Shown: positions 36,475 through 48,310 of the stretch, piece after piece
Layout: every line of letters begins with the position of its first letter
Numbering within the stretch: the first letter of the stretch is position 1
Source of the DNA: Takakia lepidozioides
Taxonomy: Eukaryota > Streptophyta > Takakiopsida > Takakiales > Takakiaceae
Direction of reading: 5' to 3'
Assembly: GCA_030704615.1 (NCBI GenBank)
Contig: CM060731.1
Span: forward strand, 186,001-250,000
DNA: 64,000 nucleotides
Translations under genes and position numbers: made by a program
The notes under the pieces: model-generated
Seen by the model: the letters and a program-made list of their open reading frames with translations, nothing else
What the model was told of the DNA's origin: nothing
Databases searched by the model: none

Positions 36475-39400
36475 ATGCTATGTCATCCACAAAGATTCCG
36501 GCCCCAACACCACGTCTTCTACCACGGCCGTCGATGGTTGGAGTGCGAGTGCCATGAATGGACATGTTTGCTGCGAGTGTCTCCGCATAGACAAGTAGGA
36601 CGTAAGACTGAGGAGGACTTGAAAGAAGTCCAAAAAGGTGTGATAGCCCTGGAGGGTCAGTGGAAGCACGCGGACTCCTACACAAGTGGACAAAAACCAA
36701 TTTTGAACACAATGATGGAATGCACAAGTCCAACGAAGAGGATATCTCCCATGTGCACTTTGCCTTAAGAACAGTGATTCTGGGTATTGAAACAACAATG
36801 CAAGCATCCACAGGTTGAACTTACTCACAGGCAAAGTCGTCATCCAGCTCCTTGTCGGAAGTCTCCCCTGTATCAATATCAGCGGGTAGGGGCTTTGGAA
36901 GGACTTGAGAAGTGTGTCCACCCAAACCCATCAGGAGGTTCTTGTAAATCTCGGCATCCCCTTCAATCCCAAAGAGATGTTGCGCACTGGCCTTGCAAGC
37001 ATGGTATGAGGCACTTGCAGTGGAATACAATGAAGGAAACAGACATTGAAGACACATTTGGAACGGTGGGAAGAGCTGAAAGTGCAAGGTCAAACAAACC
37101 TCACGAAATGTGAATGTTGAAGAGACGAACCTGTGCCCATTGACAAATCCAGAACTCTGGCGTCTGTGTAGGTGCAACACTCCACAATCGTCTGAATGAA
37201 AGTCGGGCTCCTCTCCCTGGCCCCTCTCCAAGGAACCCCATTCCCCCTTCGCAAGCACACGTTGCTGTCCACGTAGTTGTGGTGCATGTCATCCGTGGGA
37301 GGATCTGTCCTCTCGTCTATGAACTTGCCCCCATGAGTGATGGCGAACTCCCTAATGACGGCTGGAGTCGTAGGTGGATGCACTCGGACGAGACAAACAG
37401 CTTCAAACAAACGAGTCTGCGAACAAGACATACACAAGGAACTAAGAAGCTTGAAAACCAGGCCCCTACATATTCATTTGAGCGACTTATGCAACTCCAT
37501 CCGAGAACCACCAAGAAGAGGAATAAGAAGGCACATTTACCATCTCTCCGGGACAATCCCCCTTCGTCAGGTACATGCTGTTCACACAATTCCATGTCTT
37601 CACGACCCTCATACCGGAGGCTTTCAAATAGCTGGCAAGTGCACGGCGACAGCGAAGGTCGATGGACTGGATGAGCACCAAAACACCTACATCGGACAGA
37701 AAGAAATTGCAAAAGGAGAAAATCCACCGCCAGTAGCGCTCATCAAAAGCATTCCAACCTGGACAAGCACCCGATGGAGGGACATCTAGGACTGGCAACC
37801 CATCAAGGATGTCCAAGATGATGAGTTCGGCTGCATATGGCTTCTCCTTCCCGTTCACCCAGGATTTGGTCATTTTAGCCTGCAAACAAGCATGCAATGG
37901 AATGCTCAAGAGGATTGAAACGATCCATGCACACAACAGATAAGAAGCAAAAGACAACACGCACCGTGCCGAGGAACTCCACAATCCTCTCCCACACTGG
38001 TGATGGTTCGCCTTTGTAATCAGATTTCTTGGACTCCATCATGGTAAGGAACTCGACGTTGGCCATCTCCAACCTGGTAGGGCGAATGACCCTCGTGTAA
38101 TGCTCCACTGCATGGTATGGGTCCTTGGGATCAACCACCCTCTTGTTCTTTCTCCCGGATCCCCTACCATGCGGTGGAGTCTGTTGGACAACCACCAGAG
38201 GGCCAGAATCTGCAACACTTCCCTACCCACCTACCTGCCCTTGTGCCCCCTTCCCCCTACCCCTTCCTTTCCCCACACCACCAGCAACATCCTTTCCCTT
38301 TGCCGTTCTACCTTTACCCGGTGTATCCTGAGCGGGAGGCTCCTTCTCAGCAAGAGTCCTCAAATTTCTCTCATGAATGTCGAGGTCGGCTACTGCGGCG
38401 GTAGCTGCTATACGCTCATTCTCTCTCCTCAAAGACACCTCCTGAGCTGGGGTCTCTGAAGTAGGGCAATCCAAATACCAACCACAAGCAGAAAGATGGT
38501 CTGGGCCCCAGTCATGCAAGATCCCCGTAGTAAACATGGTCTGGTTGCCAGCAGGGACAAGCCAAAGGTCCACGAAATCAGGATGTTTGTCCAAGCATTT
38601 CTCTGCCATGAGAACATACTTTATGTACCTGCAGGAACAGAGACAACCTCATTATGCAATGCAAATATTGTCTCCCAGCTTTTCCACCCCATCACGAAGA
38701 CCCCCTAAAAGAGTATGCGACACATTACACTCCACCACAAACTCATATGAGCCAGCCAAAAACAGGTTGGATGGAGGAGATTGTGTCTATGCAAAACAAA
38801 GAAGCACAGTCCATTTCGCACCTGTAAAGGCATCGTTTCCAGGCTTCCTCTCCTTTCTCTTGCTGGTCAAGCTCATTTGTTCGACTAATGCCAGCATCCT
38901 TGCTGAACTCTCTGAAGAAACAAGATTGCCACACTGTGCTCTCCATTTCCTCATGTATGCTTGGAAGGAGACCTTCGGTTCTGTCATGGTGATCCCATAG
39001 TCAGCTAGTTGCGTATGTAGAACCGACCGGGCCCTTTCCTCCAACTGCAGACCAATACAGAAGCAAGAATGAACACAAAAAACAATCACAACCAATGTAA
39101 CTTGGAAAAAAATGACAGAAAAAGCGAAAAGAAAGTGACACAGCAAAGGACATCATACCTGGCTCCAGTAAGTGGCCTTGTGAAGCCATGTGTCCAGCAC
39201 ATTGTCACTGACAGGAATGACACGCTGGGTCTTCTTTTCTTTCTCCGGCCTGGGGAACATGTGGGTATCCCTAACAGTGGGATCGGAGTTCCATATCTGT
39301 AGCCACTTCACCTTCTAATCTGAAGACACAACGGCAGTAGACAACCTGTGTAACTTCTCCTGGGCCATCTCCGGCTTGCCTGGCTTGTTGTAATGGTTTT

Positions 39401-42400
39401 TCACCTCTTGAAGGAACTCTGGTCCGAAGGTTGGGTCTGCAATTCTCAATTGTTTCACAAAAGCACTCATAATAGTCCTTCTTGTGGCGGTCATCTCTTT
39501 CTGGATGTGACTCTCAACACCCTTTGTTGTCCTTCTCTCCTCAGGGGTAGAGCTGTAGTATTCCAATTTGCCACGCTCTCCTGCATCTGCAATGTCTTGC
39601 TGCAAGGGAATGCACAAGAGTTGCATCAACCCAAGGGCAAGGGAAACAAACAGAAACAAACATGTGGAAGCAGGAATATCGAAAGGCCAGATGATGGAAG
39701 ATGTATCTCACTGCGTACATATACTCCATGAAAGCCTCACGGGTCAACGAATACCACGTTTCTGATGTCTTGGAGCTTTCGCACTTCTTGTACGTCTCTG
39801 CTAAAGGATGGTCTTGAAGTTGGTCAAGGGCATCTGCTCGATCCTTTGTTTCCTGTACAGTGTGTGAACCAGACTCGTTTTGACATGCAATGTCTCCGTC
39901 CCTCTGCAGAATGATGTGTGAAAGTCAGAATGAAATTCAAGGACCGTCAACAGAGGACTAGAACCAAAGAACCACGAACCATAAGTGGAACATGTAGAAT
40001 GAGAAACCAAACTGTTCACATCATTCATTGCCGTCAGAAGACCCATCATGTTCTCGTCACAATCCAGCACCATCGATCGAACAGAGTAATGCCATTCTTC
40101 CTCCTGTGAGTGCAGCCTCCCAATGACAGCCATCCATGCAAGCAACCGGTGGTTGCCATCCCAAACGTGAGACATCTTCCCTGAGAATGCCTGGGTGGAA
40201 GGTTTCCTGGAGAGAAGAAGTTCGAACAATTCGTTCACCTGTCTCCAAATGGGATCCCAGGAGTCCACGATTGACTCATCCACAAGGAGCTCATTGCCTC
40301 TGGAATCCTTTGTAGAAACGTAAAGACTGCGGATCCATCCAAATACCCATGAACAAACTCGGCCTCCAGCTTCAGGATGTCCTTGATGAGGGGTGGACGA
40401 ACGACGGACATGGAAACCAACCTACACAGGGGAATCTTCGACCGCCCACCCGGGAAAAGCATACTTTGCACCACAAGCTAAGAGTTTACCTTCTGACCCC
40501 CCAACATCTCTGCAACTTTGCTTTCATAGAACTCCTCGTCCACATCAACAATGATCTCATTTCCCTGCCCCGAAGGGATCTCATCCGCCACACTTTGCAT
40601 CTTCTCCTACAGAGTTGTTCATTCAAATTGATTAAGAGAGAGGCATGAAACGATGGTGTTTTGAGCATGCAGACAGGCCCTATGTGGCCCAATTTCTCAT
40701 CAAAAAACAAGCAGTGTGGGGGCCAAAAATATTGTGCGTTGCCGCACAATGTTTCAGCTTCCAAATAGTGGTGTTTTGAACATGATATTTGGCCCTATGT
40801 GGCACATTTCCACAAAAAAAACAGGCAGAGAGGAGGCCAAAAAAGGGGCACAAACAGTGTGCGTTGCCGCACACTCTTCGTGCTACCAACTATGGGTGTT
40901 TTGAGCATGCATACTGGCCCTGTTTGGCCCAATTTCACATAGAAAAACAGGCAGAGAGGGGGCTCAAACAGTGTGCATTGCCGCACACTGTTTGAGCTTG
41001 CAATAAGGGGTGATTTTAACATGGCATAGTGGCCATGAGTGGCCGATTTTGAAATAAAAGTAAAGTCAGTGAAGGGGGCTCAAACAGTGTGCGTTGCCCC
41101 ACATTATTTGAGCTTCCATTTCGGGGTGGATTCAACCTGCCAGACTGGCCCTAGGTGCACAATTTTCATGTCAAAAAACAAGCAAATCAGGGAGCTCAAA
41201 CAGTGTGCGTTAACGCACACTGTTTGGGCTGCCAGGTAAGTGTGAATTGAACCTGACAGAGATGACCTTTGTGGTCGATTCTAAAATGAAAAAATAATGT
41301 CAAGTGTGGGCTCAAACAGTGTGCAATGCCACACACTGTTTGAGCTTCCAAAAAGGGGTGGAATGAACCTTAGAGAGAGGCGACTGTGTGCACGATTTTG
41401 ACATTCAAGAAACAATTACAAGGGGGGCTCAAACAGTGTGCATTGACGCACACTTTTTGAGCTGCCAGGTTAGTGTGGATTGAACCTCACAGAGTTACCC
41501 TATCTGGACGATTTTATTATGAAAAAAACAATGAGAAGGGGGGCTCAAATAGTGTACGTTGGCGCACACTGTTTGAGCTGCAAAGAAATTGTTCATTGAA
41601 CCTCACAGAGATACCCTGTCTGCACGATTTTATTATTCCAAAAACAATGAGAAGGGGGGCTCAAACAGTGTGCATTGGCGCAACTGTTTGAGCTTCGAAT
41701 TAGGGGGTGGATTGAACTAGACAGAGAGGCCCCTGTGTGCACCATTTCCACACCAAAAAAACAAGGCACAAGGGGGGCTCAAACAGTGTGCGTTGACGCA
41801 CACTATTTGAGCTTTCAATTCGGGATGAATTGAACCTGCCAGAGTGGCCCTATGTGGCCGTTTTGAACATGAAAAAACAAGCAAAATGGGGGGCTCAAAC
41901 AATGTGTGGTGCCGCACACTGTTTGAGCTTCCAATTTGGGGTGGATTGAACTTGCCTGAGTGGCCGTATGTGGCCGATTTTAACATGAAAAAAACAATGA
42001 CAAGGTGGGCTCAAACAGTGTGCGTTGACGCACACTGTTTGAGCTGCCAGGTAAGTGTGCATTGAACCTGCAAGACTGGCCCTATGTGGCCGATTTTCAC
42101 ATGAAAAAAATAATGACAAGGTGGGCTCAAACAGTGTGCGTTGACGTACACTGTTTGAGCTGCCAGGTAGGTGTGCATTGAACCTGCAAGACTGGCCCTA
42201 TTTGGCCGATTTTCACATGAAAAAAACAATGACAAGGTGGGCTCAAACAGTGTGCGTTGAAGCACACTGTTTGAGCTGCCAGGTAAGTGTGCATTGAACC
42301 TCAAAGAGATGCCCTATGTGGCTGATTTTCAAATGAAAAAAACAATGACAAGGTGGGCTCAAACAGTGTGCGTTGAAGCACACTGTTTGAGCTGCCAAGT

Positions 42401-43557
42401 AAGTGTGCATTGAACCTCAAGAGATGCCCTATGTGGCCGATTTTCAAATAAAAAAAACAATGACAAGGTGGGCTCAAACACTGTACGTTGATGCACACTG
42501 CTGGAGCTGCCAGGAAATTGTTGATTGAACCTCATAGAGATACCCTGTCTGGACGATTTTATTATGAAAAAAGCAGTGAGAAGGGGGGCTCGAACAATGT
42601 GCATTGGCGCACACTATTTGAGATTCGAATTAGGGGTGGATTGAACCACATAGAGACGCTCCTGAGTGCACCATTTCCACACCAAAAAACAAGGCACAAG
42701 GGGGGCTCAAACAGTGTGCGGTGCCGCACACTGTTTGAGCTTCCGATTCGGGGTGGATTCAACCTACCATAGTGGCCCTATGTGGCCGTTTTGAACATGA
42801 AAAAACGCAAATGGGAGGCCTCAAACAGTGGTGCGGTGCCGCACACTGTTTGAGCTTCCAATTCCGGGGTGGATTCAACCTGCCATAGTGGCCTATGTTG
42901 GCCGTTTTGCACATCAAAAATCAGCAAAAATGGGAAGCTCAAACAGTGTGCGTTGCCGCACACTGTTTGAGCTTCCAATCCGGGGTGGATTCAACCTGCC
43001 AGAGATGTCGTGTATAGGCGGTTTTCAAAACAATACAAGCAAAGTCACAACTGGTGCACATCACCAATGAAGCACAAAGTCGGTCTCAAACATTGTACCT
43101 TTTTTTTTGCTGCTCCAGAAGACTCCCCAATCGCCGGAGACCCTTTGCGCTTTGGACTGCTCTCTACGTCGAGCATGTTCTGGAGCATCTCCCCCATCCT
43201 CTTTTCCACTATCTGGTTCTTCCTGAGGCCAGCATCAATATCATCTTCGGCGTCCGTCTCTCCCTCGGATTCAGTCTCCTCCTCACCTGTTCTTGGAAGT
43301 ATGGCGGGCTGCTGTTCTTCTCCAGATTCCTGCTCTTCCATCGCCAGACTTTCCTCTTTGCCCTCTTCTTCCTCCTTTTCCTCTTCGTCTACTCTTTCCA
43401 TCCTCATTCTATATCTGGCTCTATTCCTGTCCCTAGTGCTCGTGAAGTATAACGACTTCCTTCTCATCCTCCTCCGGTGGAAACAAGGGCTCCCACGCTG
43501 CCTCTGGAGCTCTCCAGTTTGACGTTTGCAACAAGCGTTGCTATGGCATGTAACCAA
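36475..43557 (-). pseudogene. MULE-3 ParB-like / DNA amino-methyltransferase protein (multi-exon, decayed)
   Basis: This is the most readable copy. N-terminus: MRRKSLYFTSTRDRNRARYR (ATG 43,467) and a Glu-rich acidic block. After a 2.4 kb repeat-filled intron come KIPLCRLVSMSVVRPPLIK (40,370-40,440) and HVWDGNHRLLAWMAVI (about 40,120-40,170), the ParB-like core, ending LLTAMNDVN. Middle exons hold EKLHRLSTAVVSSD (39,320-39,360), GILHDWGPDH and CGWYLDCP (38,460-38,530). The methyltransferase starts PYAAELIILDILDG (37,800-37,840; DPPY position), then FDERYWRWIFSF, GVLVLIQS and CVNSMYLTKGD. TRLFEAVCLVRV (37,390-37,425) precedes ARVLDLSMGTG (37,130-37,165, SAM motif I) and HLFGIEGDAEIY (36,940-36,980). 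The end is at 36,475. A TAG at 40,480-40,478 replaces a Gln present in MULE-2. Confidence 0.8.
40650..43010 (-). repeat. ~117 bp tandem repeat with CAAACAGTGTGCG palindrome, about 20 copies, in an intron
   Basis: Each unit carries CAAACAGTGTGCG-N4-CGCACACTGTTTG, then AGCTTCCAATTCGGGGTGGA or a variant, TGAACCTGCCAGAGTGGCCC and TATGTGGCCGATTTTNACAT. Units occur roughly every 117 bp from about 40,960 to 42,990, with two diverged copies before. The palindrome is better conserved than the spacer: compensatory-looking changes appear (TTGACGCACAC, TTGAAGCACAC). It lies in the intron between the N-terminal exon and the ParB exon of the methyltransferase gene. Open frames here translate the repeat and are not genes. 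Confidence 0.93.
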
Positions 43558-44364
43558 AGTAAAAATTGGACATTGTTAACCGTATTTGGATGCGGGTGTC
43601 ATCATTGTGTGCGAACGGAATTCATCCATTTCGGCGTCTTTGTATTATCCAAGAAATAAAGTGGTGGAAAAAAAGTAGATCCGTTGCATGTACTTGTGAT
43701 ATATGTCAGATGTACTTCGCCGCCTGCCAATACATGGCAGCCTTCTTGCATTCTTTGAAATTCGGAAGTGTCGTAGAAATCTAATGCTAGTTCAATTTCG
43801 AGCAGTACTTGCAGATTCGCAATAATTGTTATGCTTCACATATGCGTCCACGTGTGTTGTACTGCCTACCCTGCGGTTTGCATTTCGCCGTCACCGTCGC
43901 AATGGGGTCATTCGGTATAAAGGGTTGTGTCGGCAATGGTCATGTGTTGCACACACTCATGCGAGGTGTCTCCCGGAGTGTCAGTGTTTGTGCTGTGCTC
44001 TTCTGGCACAACACAACCTCATTAGATTCGGGGTCTTCCTCTTTACTGCTCTCCAGGGTTGTTGCCGTCTTTCCATAATGGATGATTTTATGTCATGTTC
44101 AGGGTTTGTTTTTCATCCAAATACAGCACGGCTTCTTGTGGCTTCTTGTCTTCAGTTTTTCTGGTTGGTGTCTCTCAGTGTGGCTGTCTGCGAAGTTCGG
44201 TGCATGTCATTCCTACATCCTTTGCATGCATCGCCCGCAGTCTTTGGGTCAGTGCTACCCTTTTTTACCTCAGTTTGTTTGGGGTGGATCCCCTTTCGAG
44301 AATTACGGGCTATCAGTTCGGGGATTCCTCTGTGAATCGCAACTTTCTGTCAGTGTACGAAAAC
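43558..44364. promoter_or_regulatory. Shared divergent promoter region of MULE-3
   Basis: About 800 bp separate the N-terminal exon of the minus-strand ParB-methyltransferase gene from the ATG of the plus-strand transposase. The spacing is close to that of MULE-2 (about 750 bp), while in MULE-1 the same interval has grown to 2.6 kb by tandem repeats. I see no conserved open frame. Confidence 0.35.
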
Positions 44365-47300
44365 ATGTCCAGGGAGCGAGATAGACTCGCTCGATTTCAT
44401 TCCAATGCAGGTAGTCTTCCACTGACTGCCACTGTAGATGACGATGGGTTTGCAGTTGTTCATGAGGATGAGCTGGTTACAGTGTTCCCTCTGGAATTGG
44501 GTTCTCTGCTTGTTCAAAAAGAGGTGTATGACGAGGATGGGAATTTGGATTCTGGGCACTTGGAGAAACCATTGGTTGGCGAGTGTGGAAGGAAGTGGAG
44601 AGTCCTTCCAGGCACATACCGGGTCCTTGGAAAAAAGAGAAGACAATCAGCAGGATCAGTAGTTACCCCTGGCACTGCAACATCGGTCGTGCAGCAGAAG
44701 GGCACAGTTCATGTGAAACAAGAGGTGAGCACATCCACTACATTCGTGACTCTTTCAGACTCATCCTCGGAGGATGTTTATGAGATTCCTCAAGTTGCAG
44801 GAGATAACGAGTGTCGTTCCGAAATTGAAAGTCCTCGCAGGGGTGCCTGGGTGCAAGAGCGAGCTGCGTTTTGTTGATTGGGAGTCCCTTCATGTGCAGC
44901 GGGTTCAATACGTGCCAGCAGAGTTTGATGGGGACATCTTGTTTGAGCTCAACCCTCCCACGTCTTCCAGTGGACTAGCTGGGCTTCTGCAAGGCATGGA
45001 CAAGAAACATGACGGACACCCTTGGTGCAGGACAAAAACGTCGAACATCCACAACGACATTGGATTGAAATTTTGAAGATCGGTCTGCATTGAGCATTGT
45101 AAGTACGTGAATATTTCTTGCCCTCGCTTGAGAAACAACGCTAAACCAAACGAAAGTGAGTGGGAAGGTGTGCCCCTGAATCCTTTCACCCCAGGGCTTG
45201 CCCTTTCCAAGACCAATACTTTTGTGTGCAGGTTCTGAAAACTTTCCCCGTCTTGTGTTTCTGTGTGCCACGCTCGTATGTACCATGTGGCACACCGATG
45301 CAAGACAATGACTCGTGCCTGTATTCATATGGGTACACACGAACATCCTGTGACCAAAGGAAGTTGCAGGGATAGCGTGGACATCGCTAGAGATCTGCTG
45401 AAGCAGGAGTTCCACAATGCCCCTTGTGCAACACCTTCTGCTATAGCGCTTGCAGCTAGCAAGGCATTCCTGGAAAAACACATACTGGGTGAAGAGGATG
45501 CGACACAACCAATGCTGGATGCAGATTCGCTTGAGGCATTGATGGACCATTTCTCTATGTTGAGCTCTCCCAATATTCGAAACCAGGTGAATGCACTTAG
45601 AATGGGCACAGGCACTGCTGGATTCATGGACAACATTATGGACCTCAAACAGAGGAGTCGCTATGAATTCATTCAAAATAGTATCTTCCCTGGCCAGGGC
45701 TCGTCCAAGGTGTATTTGTTCAAGATGTCCACAGTGGGCGAAGGCAGTGGTGTGAGCATTGTCCGCCGAATGCAACCTGGAGGAGATTTGGCAAAATGTT
45801 GGTTAATGTTGAATCACTGCAAACGGGTGAAGGGTTGGACAACCATGGCGTGCCATGTGTACGATCCAACGTATCAACATGTGCTCTCCATAGCAATTTG
45901 TGATATGCAGTCGGAGGACACTGAATCCCAGATGCTCATGTGGAATTCGCTCCTGGCCGTCATGCAGCGCAATGGAATACAGAACACAAATTTTGCGGGC
46001 TTCATGGCTGATAGTGCACAGGCAAATTTCAATGCAGTGCGGCGCGTGTTTGGTTTAGGGGATCCTAAGGTCCCAATGGAAAATAGGGAGCGCACATGCC
46101 TCTTCCATTGGAGTCAATCTCTGGCACGTCATACAAAGCGCTGCATTCGCCCTGACCTTCAGTTGGAGCACAGAAGGCTCTGCCTCAAGTACAAAAATGC
46201 CACCTCAATGGGAGAAGCTGAGAGCACTTACCAAGCAATCCGGGCTTGGTGGTTCTCCTCTGGTGCTGCTACTGGTATCCACCTGAAGGAGTTGGAGGAC
46301 TGGTTGGTTTTCTGGCACTTCAGGTTAAGACAGTGGGGAGCTTTCATGACGACGGTAAGCCTCTTCAATCCCAGAAACACAAATTTCATGTCTGTTCATT
46401 TGGGGTTGTTGGATTGTCACTTGCAGAACCTCTTCCATTTTCTTTCGTTCCTCACATTTCCATGCAATGCCTCCTGCAGGACATGTCCTTGGAGGACTTG
46501 GCCGACATGCCATCCTGAAATTTGGCGGAGACTGTTCACAACGCCTGGATGCAGCAGTCTACCAAAGCAGGACGTGACTTGTATGTGGCCACTGCTGATG
46601 ACATGGTGCGGGCACTTACACAACAAACCAGGTACCGCAATTTTCTGATGGGACGGGGCGGAGGCAAGGGCCCTGATACAACTTTGTTGATGCTAAGGGC
46701 TGCGAGTAGGTCTGGAGACCCATCGAAGATGGCCAGAGCTCTGAACAGGTGCACTAAAGGCTCCCCTTTGCAATCCAGGCTCCCCCATTTGGAAGGCGAG
46801 GAAAGATTTGGATCATGCAAAAGGAAATTGAACACTCCTCCAGGGTCGGATGGAGATTCCCATCGGCCGGACAGGGTCAATTTCTCTGTACCAAGGGTGT
46901 CTCCAGTGCAGACTAAGTCGTGTGCCCGCCCCTTCCCAGGTGGGTCCTCCTCCAGTGGAGCAGGTGCAGATCATGCAAGCACAGCAGCAGGAATCCCATT
47001 GGAGGAGGTGGTGGCCATGGTGCATGAATCTGATTGCATTGATAGTGAGTGGCATATAGAACGCACCCCACCAGGATCTAGAGTGGCTTGCATGGCAATT
47101 CGGACCCCCTCTTTCAAGAAATGCAAATCAAAAATATGCAAAGGCTCCAGGGGGACTCCAGCTCCAACATTCACAGGGTTGTTCCGACCTTATCATAGTG
47201 GGGAGTAAAAGGACCACATGTTCTGGTTCTGCCCAGACGATATGGCACGATGCGTCAAGGGAACAGTTTGTCCTTCGGTGATAATGAAGCCCCCTCCCCC

Positions 47301-47892
47301 CGCAATTTGGCCTGTGAAACTTGGGACGTCGCTGTCATCAACCGAGATAAGCATGCTGGAGGAGGGAGGGTTCTGTCTTGCACGGTCCCGGGTGGTGCCC
47401 TCATGCACTGTCGGCACAGATGTGCCACATGCTCCGGCAATGCCTCCACCCGGTGCCAACTCCCACCCAACAAAAAAAGATGGAAAAACAGTGCGTCGTG
47501 TCGCTTTGGGTGCAGATCACGAATGCAAGATGGAATCGGCTAGAATTTTGCAGGTTCGGGTGACTCGTATCACCGAAGTCCCTGCCCCGGGGTATGGACG
47601 GATTTACACAGTGCTGTCTATTGGCTCAGTTCTTCATGGCAAAGAATATCAGGTTACCGTGGGGAATTTCCCTACGTGCACTTGTCCGGATTTTGTAACG
47701 ATGCGTGAGGGCGCTCTCGGCATGAGAGGGAAGTGGGTCCCCTGCAAGCATCAATATTACATATACCTTGTAATTATGTGCTGCAATGGTAAGAGAGACC
47801 AATTCATTCACCAAGCCACACTAGGCTACGGAGAAGTAATCACCCTTCTGCAGCGGGACACCTCACGTAGGGCTCCGCCAAATTCTCTTTGA
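44365..47892 (+). pseudogene. MULE-3 transposase with SWIM zinc finger (nearly complete, four stops)
   Basis: The ATG at 44,365 begins MSRERDRLARFHSN, with LLVQKEVYDEDGNL and LPGTYRVLGKKRRQSAGS shared with MULE-2. A frame change near 44,800 leads to FDGDILFELNPP, GMDKKHDGHPWCRTKTSNI and VCIEHCKYVNISC (Cys/His cluster), then TRACIHMGTHEHPVTKG. The DDE region has LMLNHCKRVKGWTTMACHV, where Asn replaces the Asp of the other copies, and FMADSAQANFNAVRRVFG with RERTCLFHW (46,000-46,110). An intron at 46,355-46,479 (GTAAGC...TGCAG) keeps the frame. The SWIM finger is TCTCPDF ... PCKHQYYIYL (47,675-47,770). In-frame stops are TGA 45,074, TGA 45,236, TGA 46,516 and TAA 47,206. Context and motifs make the family secure; this copy is dead. 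Confidence 0.88.
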
Positions 47893-48204
47893 ACACATAC
47901 GAGCCATGCCCGCTTCCCATGCTGGTTTCCAGGTTACCGTGTAAAGACTTTGCATTTAGGACAAACACATACATTTCGTTCGCGGAACCAGGGCAAATGC
48001 ACATGCCATTCATTGTAAGCGTCTATCTGTGAATTGAAATAAAGTGTGTCAATCATTCTGAGCTCAAATCTGCCATATTTTCATATTCCTCTTTTTGTGC
48101 AGGCATTGCAGACATGGTGCATGGTGGCCCCCTTTGTTTTGTCCAAATAATAGGCCCTCTTCCTGCAATCCTCCCCTATAGGACCTGCTTCTCCAACAGA
48201 TTTG

Positions 48205-48310
48205 TGCCGCTCACGCTTCCCTGAAGCGTGAGCTCAGCTCACGCTTTGCAGCTACAACGTGAGCTCAGCTCCCAGGCTCACGAGGCTGGGCTCACGCCGT
48301 AGCTACGCTG
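48205..48310 (-). repeat. MULE-3 right terminus with GTGAGC subterminal repeats
   Basis: GCTCACGCTT, GCGTGAGCTCAGCTCACGC and CGTGAGCTCAG words lead to GGCTGGGCTCACGCC and the end at 48,310, followed by the TCCTTGCCC target duplication. Confidence 0.75.

Larger units (their letters stand above)
24179..48310. mobile_element. MULE-3: two-gene Mutator-like element, split by nested MULE-2
   Basis: The flanks carry the perfect 9-bp duplication TCCTTGCCC at 24,170-24,178 and 48,311-48,319. The left terminus starts GGGGGGTGCTATTCTGTGAG; the inverted right terminus is CAGCGTAGCTACGGCGTGAG, and both continue with CCCAG. Subtracting MULE-2 (24,424-35,953) leaves a 12.6 kb element with a minus-strand ParB-methyltransferase gene (36,475-43,557) and a plus-strand MULE transposase (44,365-47,892). 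Its left arm also contains a PPR-like piece (36,100-36,460). The duplication also falls inside an exon that it splits cleanly, independent support for the boundaries. Confidence 0.85.

Noticed and set aside
40650-43010. CRISPR-like array (regular repeats with palindromic cores)
   Set aside because: The ~117 bp unit is repeated in full and there are no unique spacers of constant length. The context is an intron in a plant transposon, with no cas genes.
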